NCBI RefSeq assembly: GCF_902804485.1
Contig: NZ_CADCST010000065.1
Span: 1 to 64,000 of the forward strand
DNA from: Flavobacterium collinsii
GTDB taxonomy: Bacteria; Bacteroidota; Bacteroidia; Flavobacteriales; Flavobacteriaceae
Direction: 5' to 3'
Length of the DNA: 64,000 nt
Both the position numbers and the translations under genes were made by a program. Under the pieces are notes generated by a model, which ran no database searches, was not told the DNA's origin, and worked only from the letters and a program-made list of their open reading frames with translations. Positions within the stretch are counted from its first letter, which is position 1. The number at the start of each line of letters is the position of its first letter. Shown in pieces: positions 33,951 through 42,828 of this stretch.

Positions 33951-36353
33951 TTACTCTGTCGAAAACTGATTTTCCAGTAATTTTTCCTTAAAGTCAGATT
34001 TAAAAGTGTAGGCAAAAGTCACCATCAGTGCGCGGGTATCTGATTTTGATGTACGATTGTTGCTGAATAAGGCTGTGTTGTTTTTAAAGCCGCTTTCGAG
34101 CGTGTTAAACATATCGGTTACCACTAAGCCTAATCGGGCGTTGCCTTTGCCAAGCTTTTGCTGAAAGCCCATATCGACATTATAAATCGGAATCCTTTTT
34201 CCCTGTGCGGTAGCGAGAGCAGAGTTATAATTTCCGATGATTTGAAGTTTTCCACCTTTCCATGGAACAAAATTATTGATCATTTTTCCGTACCAGCTAA
34301 AGGCATTGTTTACTACATCCTGAGCCAGATTAGAAGCGTTTATATTTTGTTGGAAAGCAGTAATGCTGATGTTAGCATCATAAAAGCCAATTGGTTTTAA
34401 ACTGAAAATAGTTTCAAGACCATAAGTAATGGTGCTTCCAATATTTCTTGGCTGCTGCAAAATCACTCCATTATCCTGAAGTTCGGCATATTGTCTAATG
34501 GTGTTGGTTGCGTTTCGGTAAAAAGCATTGGTTGAAAACGAATATTTAGACCATTCTTTGGTATAGCCGGTTTCGATAATATGAATGATTTCCGGTTTTA
34601 AATACGGATTTCCTCCATGCGGATTCAAAGCGTCGGTAATATCAATAAACGGATTTAAATTATCCAGATCCGGACGATTGATACGTTTGCTGTACCCCAT
34701 TTTTAGAAATTCATCTGGAGCTAAATTAAGCTGCAAAGAAGCAGAAGGGAAAAGTTTTATATAATGATTCGAAAAGTGGTCATTATTGTTTTGTGTCTTT
34801 CCGTTGTTTGAAACCTGCTCAGCACGCAGTCCTAAATTGTATTTCCATTTAGGAGTATCTTTAGCACCAATGTAGGAGTTTAACATTCCGTATACCGCAT
34901 TGATCTGCTCGTTGAATTTAAAACCGTTACTGGCCAGAGGATTTACAATGTATTCTCCATTAGTTTGATCGGCGCTTTGAAAATCGGAATTAAAAAATCG
35001 AAAGGTTCCTTTGTAGCCTGTCTCTAAAATTGATTTTTCGGAAACCGGAAGCGCATAATTAACAATAGCGTTCGAGATGTTCTCATGCTCGTAATTGTGT
35101 GTTCTTTGTAAAAAAGCATCACCTATCTGTTTGTAATACTGATCGTATTGGTACGTGTCGATGTCTGTATTTTCTCTGTGTTTATTAAAAGAGGAAGTAA
35201 TGCTGGCATTCAGGCTTTTTCGGTCATCGGCAAATTTTCGGTCGTAGCTAAAAGCGAGTTCAGCTACCTTAGAACGTTCAAGTTCCAGAGAGTGCCTTCT
35301 GTTGTTAGAGAAAAACTGATTGGCACTGTTGTTTACCTGGGTGTATAAGGTTTCGTCATTGTCCTGACTTTCCATGTTTCCCAAAGCCTCAAAGGAGAAA
35401 CTGTTGTTTTCGTTAGGGGAAAAATCAATGTTGAATTTCAAATTCTGTAAACCTTCTGTACGCTGGTCACTTCGGTTTTGATTGATGTAATGCTCGTCAT
35501 CGATCAGGAAATTGGTTCTTTCGCCTTTTATTTTTTTAGTTCTTCCGGCAAAACGATTGTCATATCCCAGTCCAAAATTCCATTTGTCTGTTTTATGGTT
35601 TAAGAGCACAGAGCTGTTTAATCTTCCTTTGGCTCCAAATCCGCTTCCCAAAACCACTGCGCCATTCATACCACTTTGGTTGTTTTTTTTGAGTTTAATG
35701 TTGATGATACCGCTCTCTGCATTTGCATCGTATTTGGCTGTAGGATTACTTATGATCTCAATGCTTTCAATACTGCTTGCTGCAATTTGATCCATATTGG
35801 TAATGGCAGAGTTTTTTCCGTTAATTAAAATCATAGGAGATTTTCCTCTTAGCGTAATTCCTCCGTCTGCATCAACAGCAACGGTTGGAATGTTTTTTAG
35901 CATATCTGTAGCTGTTCCGCCTGCTTGCGTCAAATTGGAAACTGCATTAAAAATAAAACCTTCGTCAGTCTTTTGGATTTGTTTTTTTTGAGAATTTACA
36001 ACAACGGCGTTTAATAGATTAGCATCGGTTTGCAAAGTTATGGTTCCAACAGAAAGTGGAGCACCTGTAAATTTTACTTTTTGAGTAACCGTTTTGAATC
36101 CAATTAACTTGAATTGCAGCTGATATTCACCGGAAGCAAGATGGTCTAAAGAGAAGTTTCCCAAAGCGTCTGTAACGGCATATCCGGCTACTTTTGTGGA
36201 GTCGGCGGTATTTTTTAAAACCACATCGACAAATTCGACGGCCAGTTTTCCGTCAGAAACAGTTCCTTTTACAGAAGAATTTTGAGCAAATGTAAATTGG
36301 CTTATAAGAAATAAGAGTAGTAAAAGCGATAAATTTGGCATCCATTTTTTCAT
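33951..36353 (-). CDS. TonB-dependent receptor-like outer membrane protein
   Basis: An 800-residue protein with a signal peptide (to about residue 23, ...FTFAQ). It has a carboxypeptidase-regulatory-like beta sandwich (about 27-105, SVKGTVSDGKLAVEFVDVVL), a plug domain (about 120-215, GTATDMLKNIPTVAVDADGG and NPTAKYDANAESGIINIKLK), then a 22-strand-type beta barrel with alternating aromatic strands to the end. This is the layout of Bacteroidota outer-membrane beta-barrel family receptors. The substrate is unknown: no SusD, siderophore or sugar genes are adjacent. A minus-strand TATCTTTG promoter box lies at 36358-36365, a few bases from the ATG. Confidence 0.85.
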   Translation of the reverse strand: MKKWMPNLSLLLLLFLISQFTFAQNSSVKGTVSDGKLAVEFVDVVLKNTADSTKVAGYAVTDALGNFSLDHLASGEYQLQFKLIGFKTVTQKVKFTGAPLSVGTITLQTDANLLNAVVVNSQKKQIQKTDEGFIFNAVSNLTQAGGTATDMLKNIPTVAVDADGGITLRGKSPMILINGKNSAITNMDQIAASSIESIEIISNPTAKYDANAESGIINIKLKKNNQSGMNGAVVLGSGFGAKGRLNSSVLLNHKTDKWNFGLGYDNRFAGRTKKIKGERTNFLIDDEHYINQNRSDQRTEGLQNLKFNIDFSPNENNSFSFEALGNMESQDNDETLYTQVNNSANQFFSNNRRHSLELERSKVAELAFSYDRKFADDRKSLNASITSSFNKHRENTDIDTYQYDQYYKQIGDAFLQRTHNYEHENISNAIVNYALPVSEKSILETGYKGTFRFFNSDFQSADQTNGEYIVNPLASNGFKFNEQINAVYGMLNSYIGAKDTPKWKYNLGLRAEQVSNNGKTQNNNDHFSNHYIKLFPSASLQLNLAPDEFLKMGYSKRINRPDLDNLNPFIDITDALNPHGGNPYLKPEIIHIIETGYTKEWSKYSFSTNAFYRNATNTIRQYAELQDNGVILQQPRNIGSTITYGLETIFSLKPIGFYDANISITAFQQNINASNLAQDVVNNAFSWYGKMINNFVPWKGGKLQIIGNYNSALATAQGKRIPIYNVDMGFQQKLGKGNARLGLVVTDMFNTLESGFKNNTALFSNNRTSKSDTRALMVTFAYTFKSDFKEKLLENQFSTE

Positions 36354-36357
36354 GACA

Positions 36358-36365
36358 CAAAGATA
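36358..36365 (-). promoter_or_regulatory. -7 box TATCTTTG of the TonB-dependent receptor gene
   Basis: Exact TAnnTTTG match on the minus strand, four bases upstream of the ATG at 36353, predicting an almost leaderless message, as for the XRE gene. Confidence 0.45.
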
Positions 36366-36442
36366 TTTATCGCAGTAAAAACAGTTTATAAAAGTACCTT
36401 GGGATACTATTCAATTAGTCTTAGAGTCGTTTTAAAGTTTTA

Positions 36443-36590
36443 GCCACAAATTTCGCGGATTTTCACGAATTGCTAGTTTAAAAAATAGATACAAATTAAA
36501 GGATTGGAATGATTTTAAAAGAGGACTCAATTATTTGTAATTAGTAAATAATTAAAAAAAATAATTCGGGAAATTCGTGGAATTCGTGGC
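36443..36590. repeat. Inverted-repeat intergenic element (GCCAC...GTGGC arms)
   Basis: The left arm GCCACAAATTTCGCGGATTT (36443-36462 and on) faces a right arm ending AATTCGTGGAATTCGTGGC (to 36590). About 70% pair, around an AT-rich core. It lies between the purL terminator and the TonB receptor promoter and has no open frame. Confidence 0.55.
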
Positions 36591-36620
36591 AAAAAAAACG
36601 CCCGATCAATTCGGGCGCTT
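36589..36620 (-). terminator. Terminator of purL
   Basis: CGCCCGA (36599-36605) pairs with TCGGGCG (36611-36617). On the minus strand it is followed by eight T's. Confidence 0.85.
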
Positions 36621-36641
36621 TTCATAATAAAAATATATTTT

Positions 36642-39600
36642 TTAGTTTTTCTCAATCCATTTTCTGGCGTTAACAAAAGCTTCATGCCAAGGCGAAACTT
36701 CATCGTTTCTGTCTTTTGGATAGTGTGCCCAGTTCCATTGGAAGGTTGAACGCTCGATGTGTGGCATCATAACTAAATGTCTTCCGGTTTTGTCGCACAG
36801 CATTGCCGTGTTGTAATCAGATCCGTTAGGGTTTGCAGGATAACCTTCGTAAGCATATTTTGAAACGATGTTGTAGTTTTCTTCAGCTAAAGGCAATTTG
36901 AATTTTCCTTCTCCGTGAGAAACCCAAACTCCTAAAGTACTTCCTGCCAATGTCGATAACATTACCGAATTGTTCTCCTGTACTTTTACAGAAGTAAAAA
37001 TACTTTCATGTTTGTTACTTTCATTGTGAAGCATTTTTCCGTGCACTTCATGCTCTGGATTAATAACTTCCAATTCCATAAACAACTGACATCCGTTACA
37101 GATTCCAACAGATAAAGTATCTTCTCTTTTAAAGAATTTATCCAATGCCGTTTTTGCTTTTTCGTTGTACAAGAAAGCTCCGGCCCAACCTTTGGAAGAA
37201 CCTAAAACATCTGAGTTAGAGAATCCTCCAACTGCACCAATAAACTGAATGTCTTCCAATGTTTCACGACCCGAAATTAAATCCGTCATGTGAACGTCTT
37301 TTACATCAAATCCAGCCAAGTACATAGCATTTGCCATTTCACGCTCAGAATTACTTCCTTTTTCACGGATAATAGCTGCCTTAGGTCTTGGTTTAGAATT
37401 GTCGATTTCCGGTTTTTTTCCAGTAAAATGTGCTGGGAAAGTATATTGTAAAACTTGATTTTTATAGTTTTCGAAACGTGCCTGAGCTCTTCCGTTTTTT
37501 GATTGTTTTTGATCTAATAAAAAAGAAGTTTCAAACCAGATGTCTCTGTACTTCGCAATATCCAAATTATAATTTCCAAATTCCAAACTAGCAGTTTCTT
37601 GAACTGAACCAATTTTGAAGAATTCGATATTGTTTGATTTTAATTTAGCTTCAACAGCTTCATCCGATTTCGCCTGGAAAACAATTCCGATGTTTTCAGC
37701 AAAAAGGATTTTCAATAAGTCTTTTTCCGCGAAAGCGCTGAAATCAATTTTAGCTCCAAGATTTACGTCAGCAAAACATAATTCTAATAAAGTAGTGATT
37801 AAACCACCACTACCAATATCGTGACCTGCTAAAATCTGGTTGTCACCAATTAATTCCTGAATTGTATTAAAAGCATTTTTGAAGAAAGAAGCGTCTTTAA
37901 TTGTAGAAGTTTCTTTTCCAATCGTGTTTCTGATTTGTGCAAAAGAAGAACCTCCTAATTTGAAATCATCCTGAGACAAGTTGATATAATAAATAGAATC
38001 TCCGTTTTTCTGTAAAACAGGCTCTACTACTTTTCTAATATCAGTACAGTTTCCTCCAGCCGAAATAATTACCGTTCCCGGTGCGATTACTTCGTCGTTT
38101 GGATATTTTTGTTTCATCGAAAGTGAATCTTTTCCTGTTGGAATATTGATTCCCAATTCGATTGCGAATTCTGAACAACCTTCGACAGCAGCGTACAAAC
38201 GAGCGTCTTCACCTTCGTTTTTACAAGCCCACATCCAGTTGGCCGATAATGAAATGCCGCCTAAACCATCTTTAATTGGAGCCCAAACAATGTTTGATAA
38301 CGATTCTGCAATCGCATTTCTACTTCCCGCAACCGGATCAATCAAAGCAGCGATAGGAGCGTGCCCAATAGAAGTTGCAATTCCTTCTTTACCTAAATAA
38401 TCCAGAGCCATAACACCAACATTATTCAAAGGCAATTGCAATGGTCCTGCGTTTTGCTGTTTTGCTACTTTTCCACCCACACAACGGTCTACTTTATTCG
38501 TTAACCAGTCTTTTGATGCAACCGCTTCTAAACGTAAAACGTCTTGTAAATAACTTTCGAAATCTCCTGCGTTGTAAGCAACATCAGCATATTTTCTGTC
38601 GATCGTTTTATCGGTCATTACCGTTTTTGGAGAACTTCCGAAGAAATCTTCCAAAGCATAATCCATCGGTTTAGAACCATTTGATTTAGATTCGAATGTA
38701 AAACGGTGATCTCCCGTTACATCTCCCACCTGATACATTGGAGAGCGCTCTCTGTCGGCAATTCTTTGTAATATATCAATATCTTTTTGGGCAATAACCA
38801 ATCCCATTCTTTCCTGAGATTCGTTTCCGATAATTTCTTTAGCAGAAAGTGTTGGATCTCCAACCGGCAATTTATCTAAATCGATTAAACCTCCCGTTTC
38901 TTCTACCAATTCTGAAAGACAGTTTAAGTGTCCTCCAGCTCCGTGATCGTGAATTGAAACAATTGGGTTGTGATCGCTTTCTACCAAACCACGAATGGCG
39001 TTGGCAGCACGTTTTTGCATTTCGGGATTTGAACGTTGGATAGCATTTAATTCGATACCTGAACCAAAAGCTCCGGTGTCTGCAGAAGAAACAGCAGCTC
39101 CACCCATTCCGATTCTATAGTTTTCTCCACCAAGAATTACGATTTTATCACCTTCCTGTGGTTTCTTTTTGATTGATTGATCCAGTTTTCCGTAACCAAT
39201 TCCACCCGCCTGCATGATTACTTTATCGTAACCAATTTTACGGTCGTTTTCTGAATGTTCGAATGTCAAAACCGAACCTGTAATTAACGGCTGGCCAAAT
39301 TTATTTCCAAAATCAGAAGCTCCGTTTGAAGCTTTGATTAAAATATCCATTGGTGTTTGGTACAACCATTTTCTTTCCTCAACCGCATTTTCCCATTTTC
39401 TGTTGTCATTCAAACGTGAATATGAAGTCATGTATACCGCAGTTCCTGCCAACGGCAATGAACCTTGTCCACCAGCAAGACGGTCACGAATTTCTCCTCC
39501 CGATCCTGTTGCTGCTCCGTTGAAAGGCTCTACAGTGGTTGGGAAATTGTGTGTTTCGGCTTTTAATGAAATAACAGAATCGAATTCTTTGATTTCGTAA

Positions 39601-40295
39601 AAATCAGGTTTGTCAGCTGTTTTAGGTGCAAACTGCTGCACTTTTGGTCCTTTTACAAAAGCAACGTTGTCTTTGTAAGCAGAAACAATATCGTTAGGGT
39701 TTTCCTGTGATGTTTTTTTAATTAATTTGAATAAAGAAGTTTCTTTTTCCTCTCCGTCAATTACAAAAGTTCCGTTGAAAATTTTGTGACGGCAGTGTTC
39801 TGAGTTCGCTTGTGAGAAAGCGAAAATTTCAGAATCGGTTAGTTTTCTTCCAAGTTTTACAGCAAGATTGTCTAAATAATCTACTTCTTCCTGGCTTAGA
39901 GCTAAACCTTCTACTTTATTGTAAGTGGCAATATCATCAATTTCCAGAATAGGTTCCGGTTGCACATTGATCGTGAAAATTTCCTGATCTAATTGGCTGA
40001 ATTTTTGAAAGAGCATTGGGTCAAAATCTGAAAAATCAGAGGTTGCCGGATGAAATTCTTCAATTCTGATAATGCCTGTAATACCCATGTTCTGAGTGAT
40101 TTCTACAGCATTTGTACTCCATGGAGTGATCATAGTGGCACGAGGGCCAACAAAAAAATCCGTCAGTGCGGATTTTTCGATCTTATTGGAGTCGGCAAAA
40201 AGCCAGTTTAGTTTTGAAATGTCTTGAGCCGAAATTTCGTTTTGCGTTTGTACTGCAAAAACAGTTTTGCTTTGGTTTTCAAAGAAATGGATCAT
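36642..40295 (-). CDS. purL: Phosphoribosylformylglycinamidine synthase, single-chain form
   Basis: Purine biosynthesis step 4: FGAR + Gln + ATP gives FGAM. The start at 40295 (MIHFFENQSKTVFAVQTQNE) gives 1217 residues; an upstream ATG at 40355 lies above the promoter. Domains in order: N-terminal PurS-like segment, linker (FAFSQANSEHCRHKIF), two AIRS-type ATP-binding halves (LKAETHNFPTTVEPFNGAAT; LAGHDIGSGGLITTLLELCF) and a C-terminal glutamine amidotransferase. The nucleophile is Cys1066 in GICNGCQLF, with the catalytic His in WVSHGEGKF. The single-chain form is usual in Bacteroidota and Proteobacteria. It is monocistronic here, with its own promoter and terminator. Confidence 0.97.
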   Translation of the reverse strand: MIHFFENQSKTVFAVQTQNEISAQDISKLNWLFADSNKIEKSALTDFFVGPRATMITPWSTNAVEITQNMGITGIIRIEEFHPATSDFSDFDPMLFQKFSQLDQEIFTINVQPEPILEIDDIATYNKVEGLALSQEEVDYLDNLAVKLGRKLTDSEIFAFSQANSEHCRHKIFNGTFVIDGEEKETSLFKLIKKTSQENPNDIVSAYKDNVAFVKGPKVQQFAPKTADKPDFYEIKEFDSVISLKAETHNFPTTVEPFNGAATGSGGEIRDRLAGGQGSLPLAGTAVYMTSYSRLNDNRKWENAVEERKWLYQTPMDILIKASNGASDFGNKFGQPLITGSVLTFEHSENDRKIGYDKVIMQAGGIGYGKLDQSIKKKPQEGDKIVILGGENYRIGMGGAAVSSADTGAFGSGIELNAIQRSNPEMQKRAANAIRGLVESDHNPIVSIHDHGAGGHLNCLSELVEETGGLIDLDKLPVGDPTLSAKEIIGNESQERMGLVIAQKDIDILQRIADRERSPMYQVGDVTGDHRFTFESKSNGSKPMDYALEDFFGSSPKTVMTDKTIDRKYADVAYNAGDFESYLQDVLRLEAVASKDWLTNKVDRCVGGKVAKQQNAGPLQLPLNNVGVMALDYLGKEGIATSIGHAPIAALIDPVAGSRNAIAESLSNIVWAPIKDGLGGISLSANWMWACKNEGEDARLYAAVEGCSEFAIELGINIPTGKDSLSMKQKYPNDEVIAPGTVIISAGGNCTDIRKVVEPVLQKNGDSIYYINLSQDDFKLGGSSFAQIRNTIGKETSTIKDASFFKNAFNTIQELIGDNQILAGHDIGSGGLITTLLELCFADVNLGAKIDFSAFAEKDLLKILFAENIGIVFQAKSDEAVEAKLKSNNIEFFKIGSVQETASLEFGNYNLDIAKYRDIWFETSFLLDQKQSKNGRAQARFENYKNQVLQYTFPAHFTGKKPEIDNSKPRPKAAIIREKGSNSEREMANAMYLAGFDVKDVHMTDLISGRETLEDIQFIGAVGGFSNSDVLGSSKGWAGAFLYNEKAKTALDKFFKREDTLSVGICNGCQLFMELEVINPEHEVHGKMLHNESNKHESIFTSVKVQENNSVMLSTLAGSTLGVWVSHGEGKFKLPLAEENYNIVSKYAYEGYPANPNGSDYNTAMLCDKTGRHLVMMPHIERSTFQWNWAHYPKDRNDEVSPWHEAFVNARKWIEKN

Positions 40296-40324
40296 TGTGA
40301 TGTGTAGTTTGTTGTATTGAAGTG

Positions 40325-40356
40325 CAAATTTAGTGTAAATAAATAGCAAGCGCAAA
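40325..40356 (-). promoter_or_regulatory. Promoter of purL (TTTG-N20-TAAATTTG)
   Basis: On the minus strand a TTTG -33 box (40353-40356) is followed after 20 nt by TAAATTTG (40325-40332), which fits the Bacteroidota sigma-ABfr consensus. It is 29 bp from the chosen start at 40295, which supports that start. Confidence 0.65.
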
Positions 40357-40461
40357 TTTGAAAATAAACTCTTTTGAAAAAAAATGAAGGTGCTTTTTTA
40401 ACCATCATAAATGAGGTGAGTTCCTTTTAGAAGTCGGTGCAATTGTTATTAGTGTTTTAAT

Positions 40462-40541
40462 CTCGCGAAGTCGGTAAGATGCAAAGTCTATTTTTTTAAG
40501 TTCGATATATAAAAAACTTTGCGTCTTAGCGACTTTGCGAG
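40462..40541. repeat. Inverted-repeat element of the CTCGCAAAG/ACTTTGCGAG type
   Basis: The arm at 40462-40487 and the arm at 40516-40541 pair over about 26 bp with a few mismatches, loop about 28 nt. It belongs to the same word family as the element at 59319-59381 and the single arms at 11147 and 42776. Non-coding gap between purL and the endonuclease gene. Confidence 0.7.
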
Positions 40542-40563
40542 CATAGTATAAAAAAATGTTATA

Positions 40564-40597
40564 ACAAAAAAGCAGCGGCAATATTGCCACTGCTTTA
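40564..40597 (-). terminator. Terminator of the endonuclease I gene
   Basis: AAAGCAGCGGCAATATTGCC and the following ACTGCTTT form a nearly perfect palindrome at 40570-40593, with an A-run that reads as T's on the minus strand, just past the stop at 40620. Confidence 0.8.
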
Positions 40598-40619
40598 TTT
40601 AGTAAGCACTCGTGTGTAA

Positions 40620-42476
40620 TTAGTTGATTACGATTTTTTTACTGAAATTTTCAGAACCTATGCTAATACGAACAATGTATACGCCTTTTGGTACATTATT
40701 TATCGTTGATAATGAATCTGTAGTGTTTAATTTCTCAAACACTTTTTGACCTAATATTGAAATTATCCCGATAGAATAGGGTGCTTCTAAATTATTAAAG
40801 TAAACAGTGAAGTTACCCTGAGACGGGTTCGGATATATAGTAAGACTTTTTGATTCGGTGAAAACTTTTTCCGTTACTTTAAGAGTGCCATCGTTTCCTG
40901 ATTTGGCTCCTAAGTCCGAACAGGTATCCATTCCAAACGAATCCCATTGCGAACTCAGATTAAAAGTGGCGCTAGGTGCAGTTACGGTTGATTTTCTTCT
41001 TAAAGTGACATCGGCTGCAAAATTGGCCGTTCCGCCATTAAAAGTACCAATGATGTCGATCAAAACACCATTTTTGAATAGACCTATAGGATCATTTCCG
41101 TTATAAGCCAATTCAGTTGCTGTTGTCGATATGTTAGCCGAGCCGGTTGTATAGCAGCTTGATGAGATCTGGTTGTGTACAATAACAAATTTGCTTCCAG
41201 TGGTCAATGTTCCGCTTAAAGCCAAACCTGTACTCCACGAGCCTGCACCGTTAGTTTGTTTTTTTATGGTATATGCAGATAGATTTATTGTTGTTCCGGT
41301 ATTGTTAGCAAGTTCAAGAGCTTTATTGTTTCCGGATCCTTCAATGTATTCAGAGAAAAGCAGATCTGTCGTACTTCCGGTTCCGTTACTGTCGGTTGTT
41401 ACTGAAATGGTATTGCTTGAAGCAGAAGTATTTCCCGCAGCATCTTTTGCTTTTACATAAATAGAATAAGCTGTTGCTGCAGTCAGGCCTGTAATTGTAG
41501 CGGTTGTACCGGAAATAGTTGTTTTTAGAGCGCTGTTCGCATAAATATCATAAGCGGTAACGGCTAAATTATCTGTAGAGGCAGTCCACGAAAGCGTAAT
41601 GGAAGTGGCTGTTTTTGAAGTGGAAGCCAAACTTGTCGGTGCAGTCGGAGCCTGAGTATCTGAAGAAGGTGTTCCTCCCCAAATTTGATTGACATATTCC
41701 GGGTGATCGATATAAGGATTTCTATTGTTCTGACGGGCATAAATGGCATTGTTTCTCGCAATTTCTCTCGCACTTACCGGATCTTGTGCGTTCCATGCTA
41801 GAAGAAGATTTAAAAATGCTGTAGTAAAGACTTTGTCGCCTGAACCGTCAAACATCGGATAAGAGTAACCTGCAACCGTATTTTCGTAACGTGTAGCAAA
41901 GTAGAAATACATTCGGGCAATATCGCCTTTGAATTCGTTTATAGGCTCAAAAACGGTTCCTGAATATCCGGATACTGAACTTGAACCCAATTTACCGCCA
42001 TTTTGAGACGTATAAGTTGCAGTACCTACAGTTCCGTGAGGATAGTTGGATCGAATACCATTTACTTTTCCATCGGTTGGAGTGATGAAATGTGCATCGG
42101 CTACCATAGGTGATTGTTCGTTAAAAACAGATTGCGGAATGATGTGTTCTCTGTTATAGCAGTCACCTTCTACCACATAATTCCCGCACCTTTGTGTGGT
42201 TCCTGTGCTGTAATTGTAAGGGTCGGTTCCAGATGGGTTTTCAGAGTACATGTCTAAAACAGTTCCGTCGTTTTCGTAAAAATTATCAACGTCCGAAGTT
42301 TGATAAGTGACGTACAAACCGGCATATCCATTATTGGTATGTCCTTTTATGATGTTGTACAATTGTGTCTTTAAAGTGTAACCCGTGCCTGTTGCTGTGG
42401 TGTAATAACCGGTAGGGATTTGAGCAAATGTCGCTGTAATAAAGAATAATAATACATAAGAGTAGATTTTTTTCAT
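40620..42476 (-). CDS. Secreted endonuclease I with FN3, lamin-tail and T9SS sorting domains
   Basis: A 618-residue exported nuclease. Signal peptide to about residue 18. Endonuclease I domain at about 20-265 with the core motif CYNREHIIPQSVF and DAHFITPTDGKVNGIRSNYP. A fibronectin type III domain follows at about 280-360 (APTAPTSLASTSKTATSITL), then a lamin-tail domain at about 370-510 (LLFSEYIEGSGNNKALELAN). A type IX secretion sorting domain occupies the last 75 residues (LTIYPNPSQGNFTVYF ... PKGVYIVRI). The product is expected at the cell surface or in the medium, degrading DNA or RNA for nutrition. Adhesive domains may hold it to polymers. Monocistronic. Confidence 0.93.
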   Translation of the reverse strand: MKKIYSYVLLFFITATFAQIPTGYYTTATGTGYTLKTQLYNIIKGHTNNGYAGLYVTYQTSDVDNFYENDGTVLDMYSENPSGTDPYNYSTGTTQRCGNYVVEGDCYNREHIIPQSVFNEQSPMVADAHFITPTDGKVNGIRSNYPHGTVGTATYTSQNGGKLGSSSVSGYSGTVFEPINEFKGDIARMYFYFATRYENTVAGYSYPMFDGSGDKVFTTAFLNLLLAWNAQDPVSAREIARNNAIYARQNNRNPYIDHPEYVNQIWGGTPSSDTQAPTAPTSLASTSKTATSITLSWTASTDNLAVTAYDIYANSALKTTISGTTATITGLTAATAYSIYVKAKDAAGNTSASSNTISVTTDSNGTGSTTDLLFSEYIEGSGNNKALELANNTGTTINLSAYTIKKQTNGAGSWSTGLALSGTLTTGSKFVIVHNQISSSCYTTGSANISTTATELAYNGNDPIGLFKNGVLIDIIGTFNGGTANFAADVTLRRKSTVTAPSATFNLSSQWDSFGMDTCSDLGAKSGNDGTLKVTEKVFTESKSLTIYPNPSQGNFTVYFNNLEAPYSIGIISILGQKVFEKLNTTDSLSTINNVPKGVYIVRISIGSENFSKKIVIN

Positions 42477-42828
42477 AAATAGCGGTAGTTAAATTTGGTT
42501 TTTAATAAATGGATGTTTTTTGTTTGAATTTATTAATTGTCTCAAATTTACTACTTTATGGAATACGTTGCGTTAAGGGATGTTTAAATTAAGATAGTTT
42601 TTCTTACGGTTGAGGAAATTGCCACGAAGGCACAAAGGCCCTAAGTTTTTTACTTTTTTTGCGCGCGAATGTAAGCAGATTAGTTTTGTTAAGTCTGGAT
42701 AAAATCTTTAGATATTAAAAAAAATTACATAAAAAAACAGCTGCAAATCAAAAAGGAGATGCATAAAGTAAAAGAACTTTGCGTCTTAGTGATTTTGCGA
42801 GCGAAGAAAATGTTTTTTTGGACAGTCT
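42477..42828. other. 352-bp gap: one half-copy of the CTTTGCGAG element, otherwise nothing clear
   Basis: It holds a possible minus-strand -7 box TAAATTTG (42543-42550) about 66 bp before the endonuclease start. Near 42617-42641 is a string (GCCACGAAGGCACAAAGGCC) built of the same words as the inverted-repeat elements. A single arm ACTTTGCGTCTTAGTGATTT lies at 42776-42795. No open frame is convincing. Confidence 0.5.

Noticed and set aside
40405..40590. 61-codon minus-strand frame between purL and the endonuclease gene
   Set aside because: It coincides with the inverted-repeat element and the terminator.
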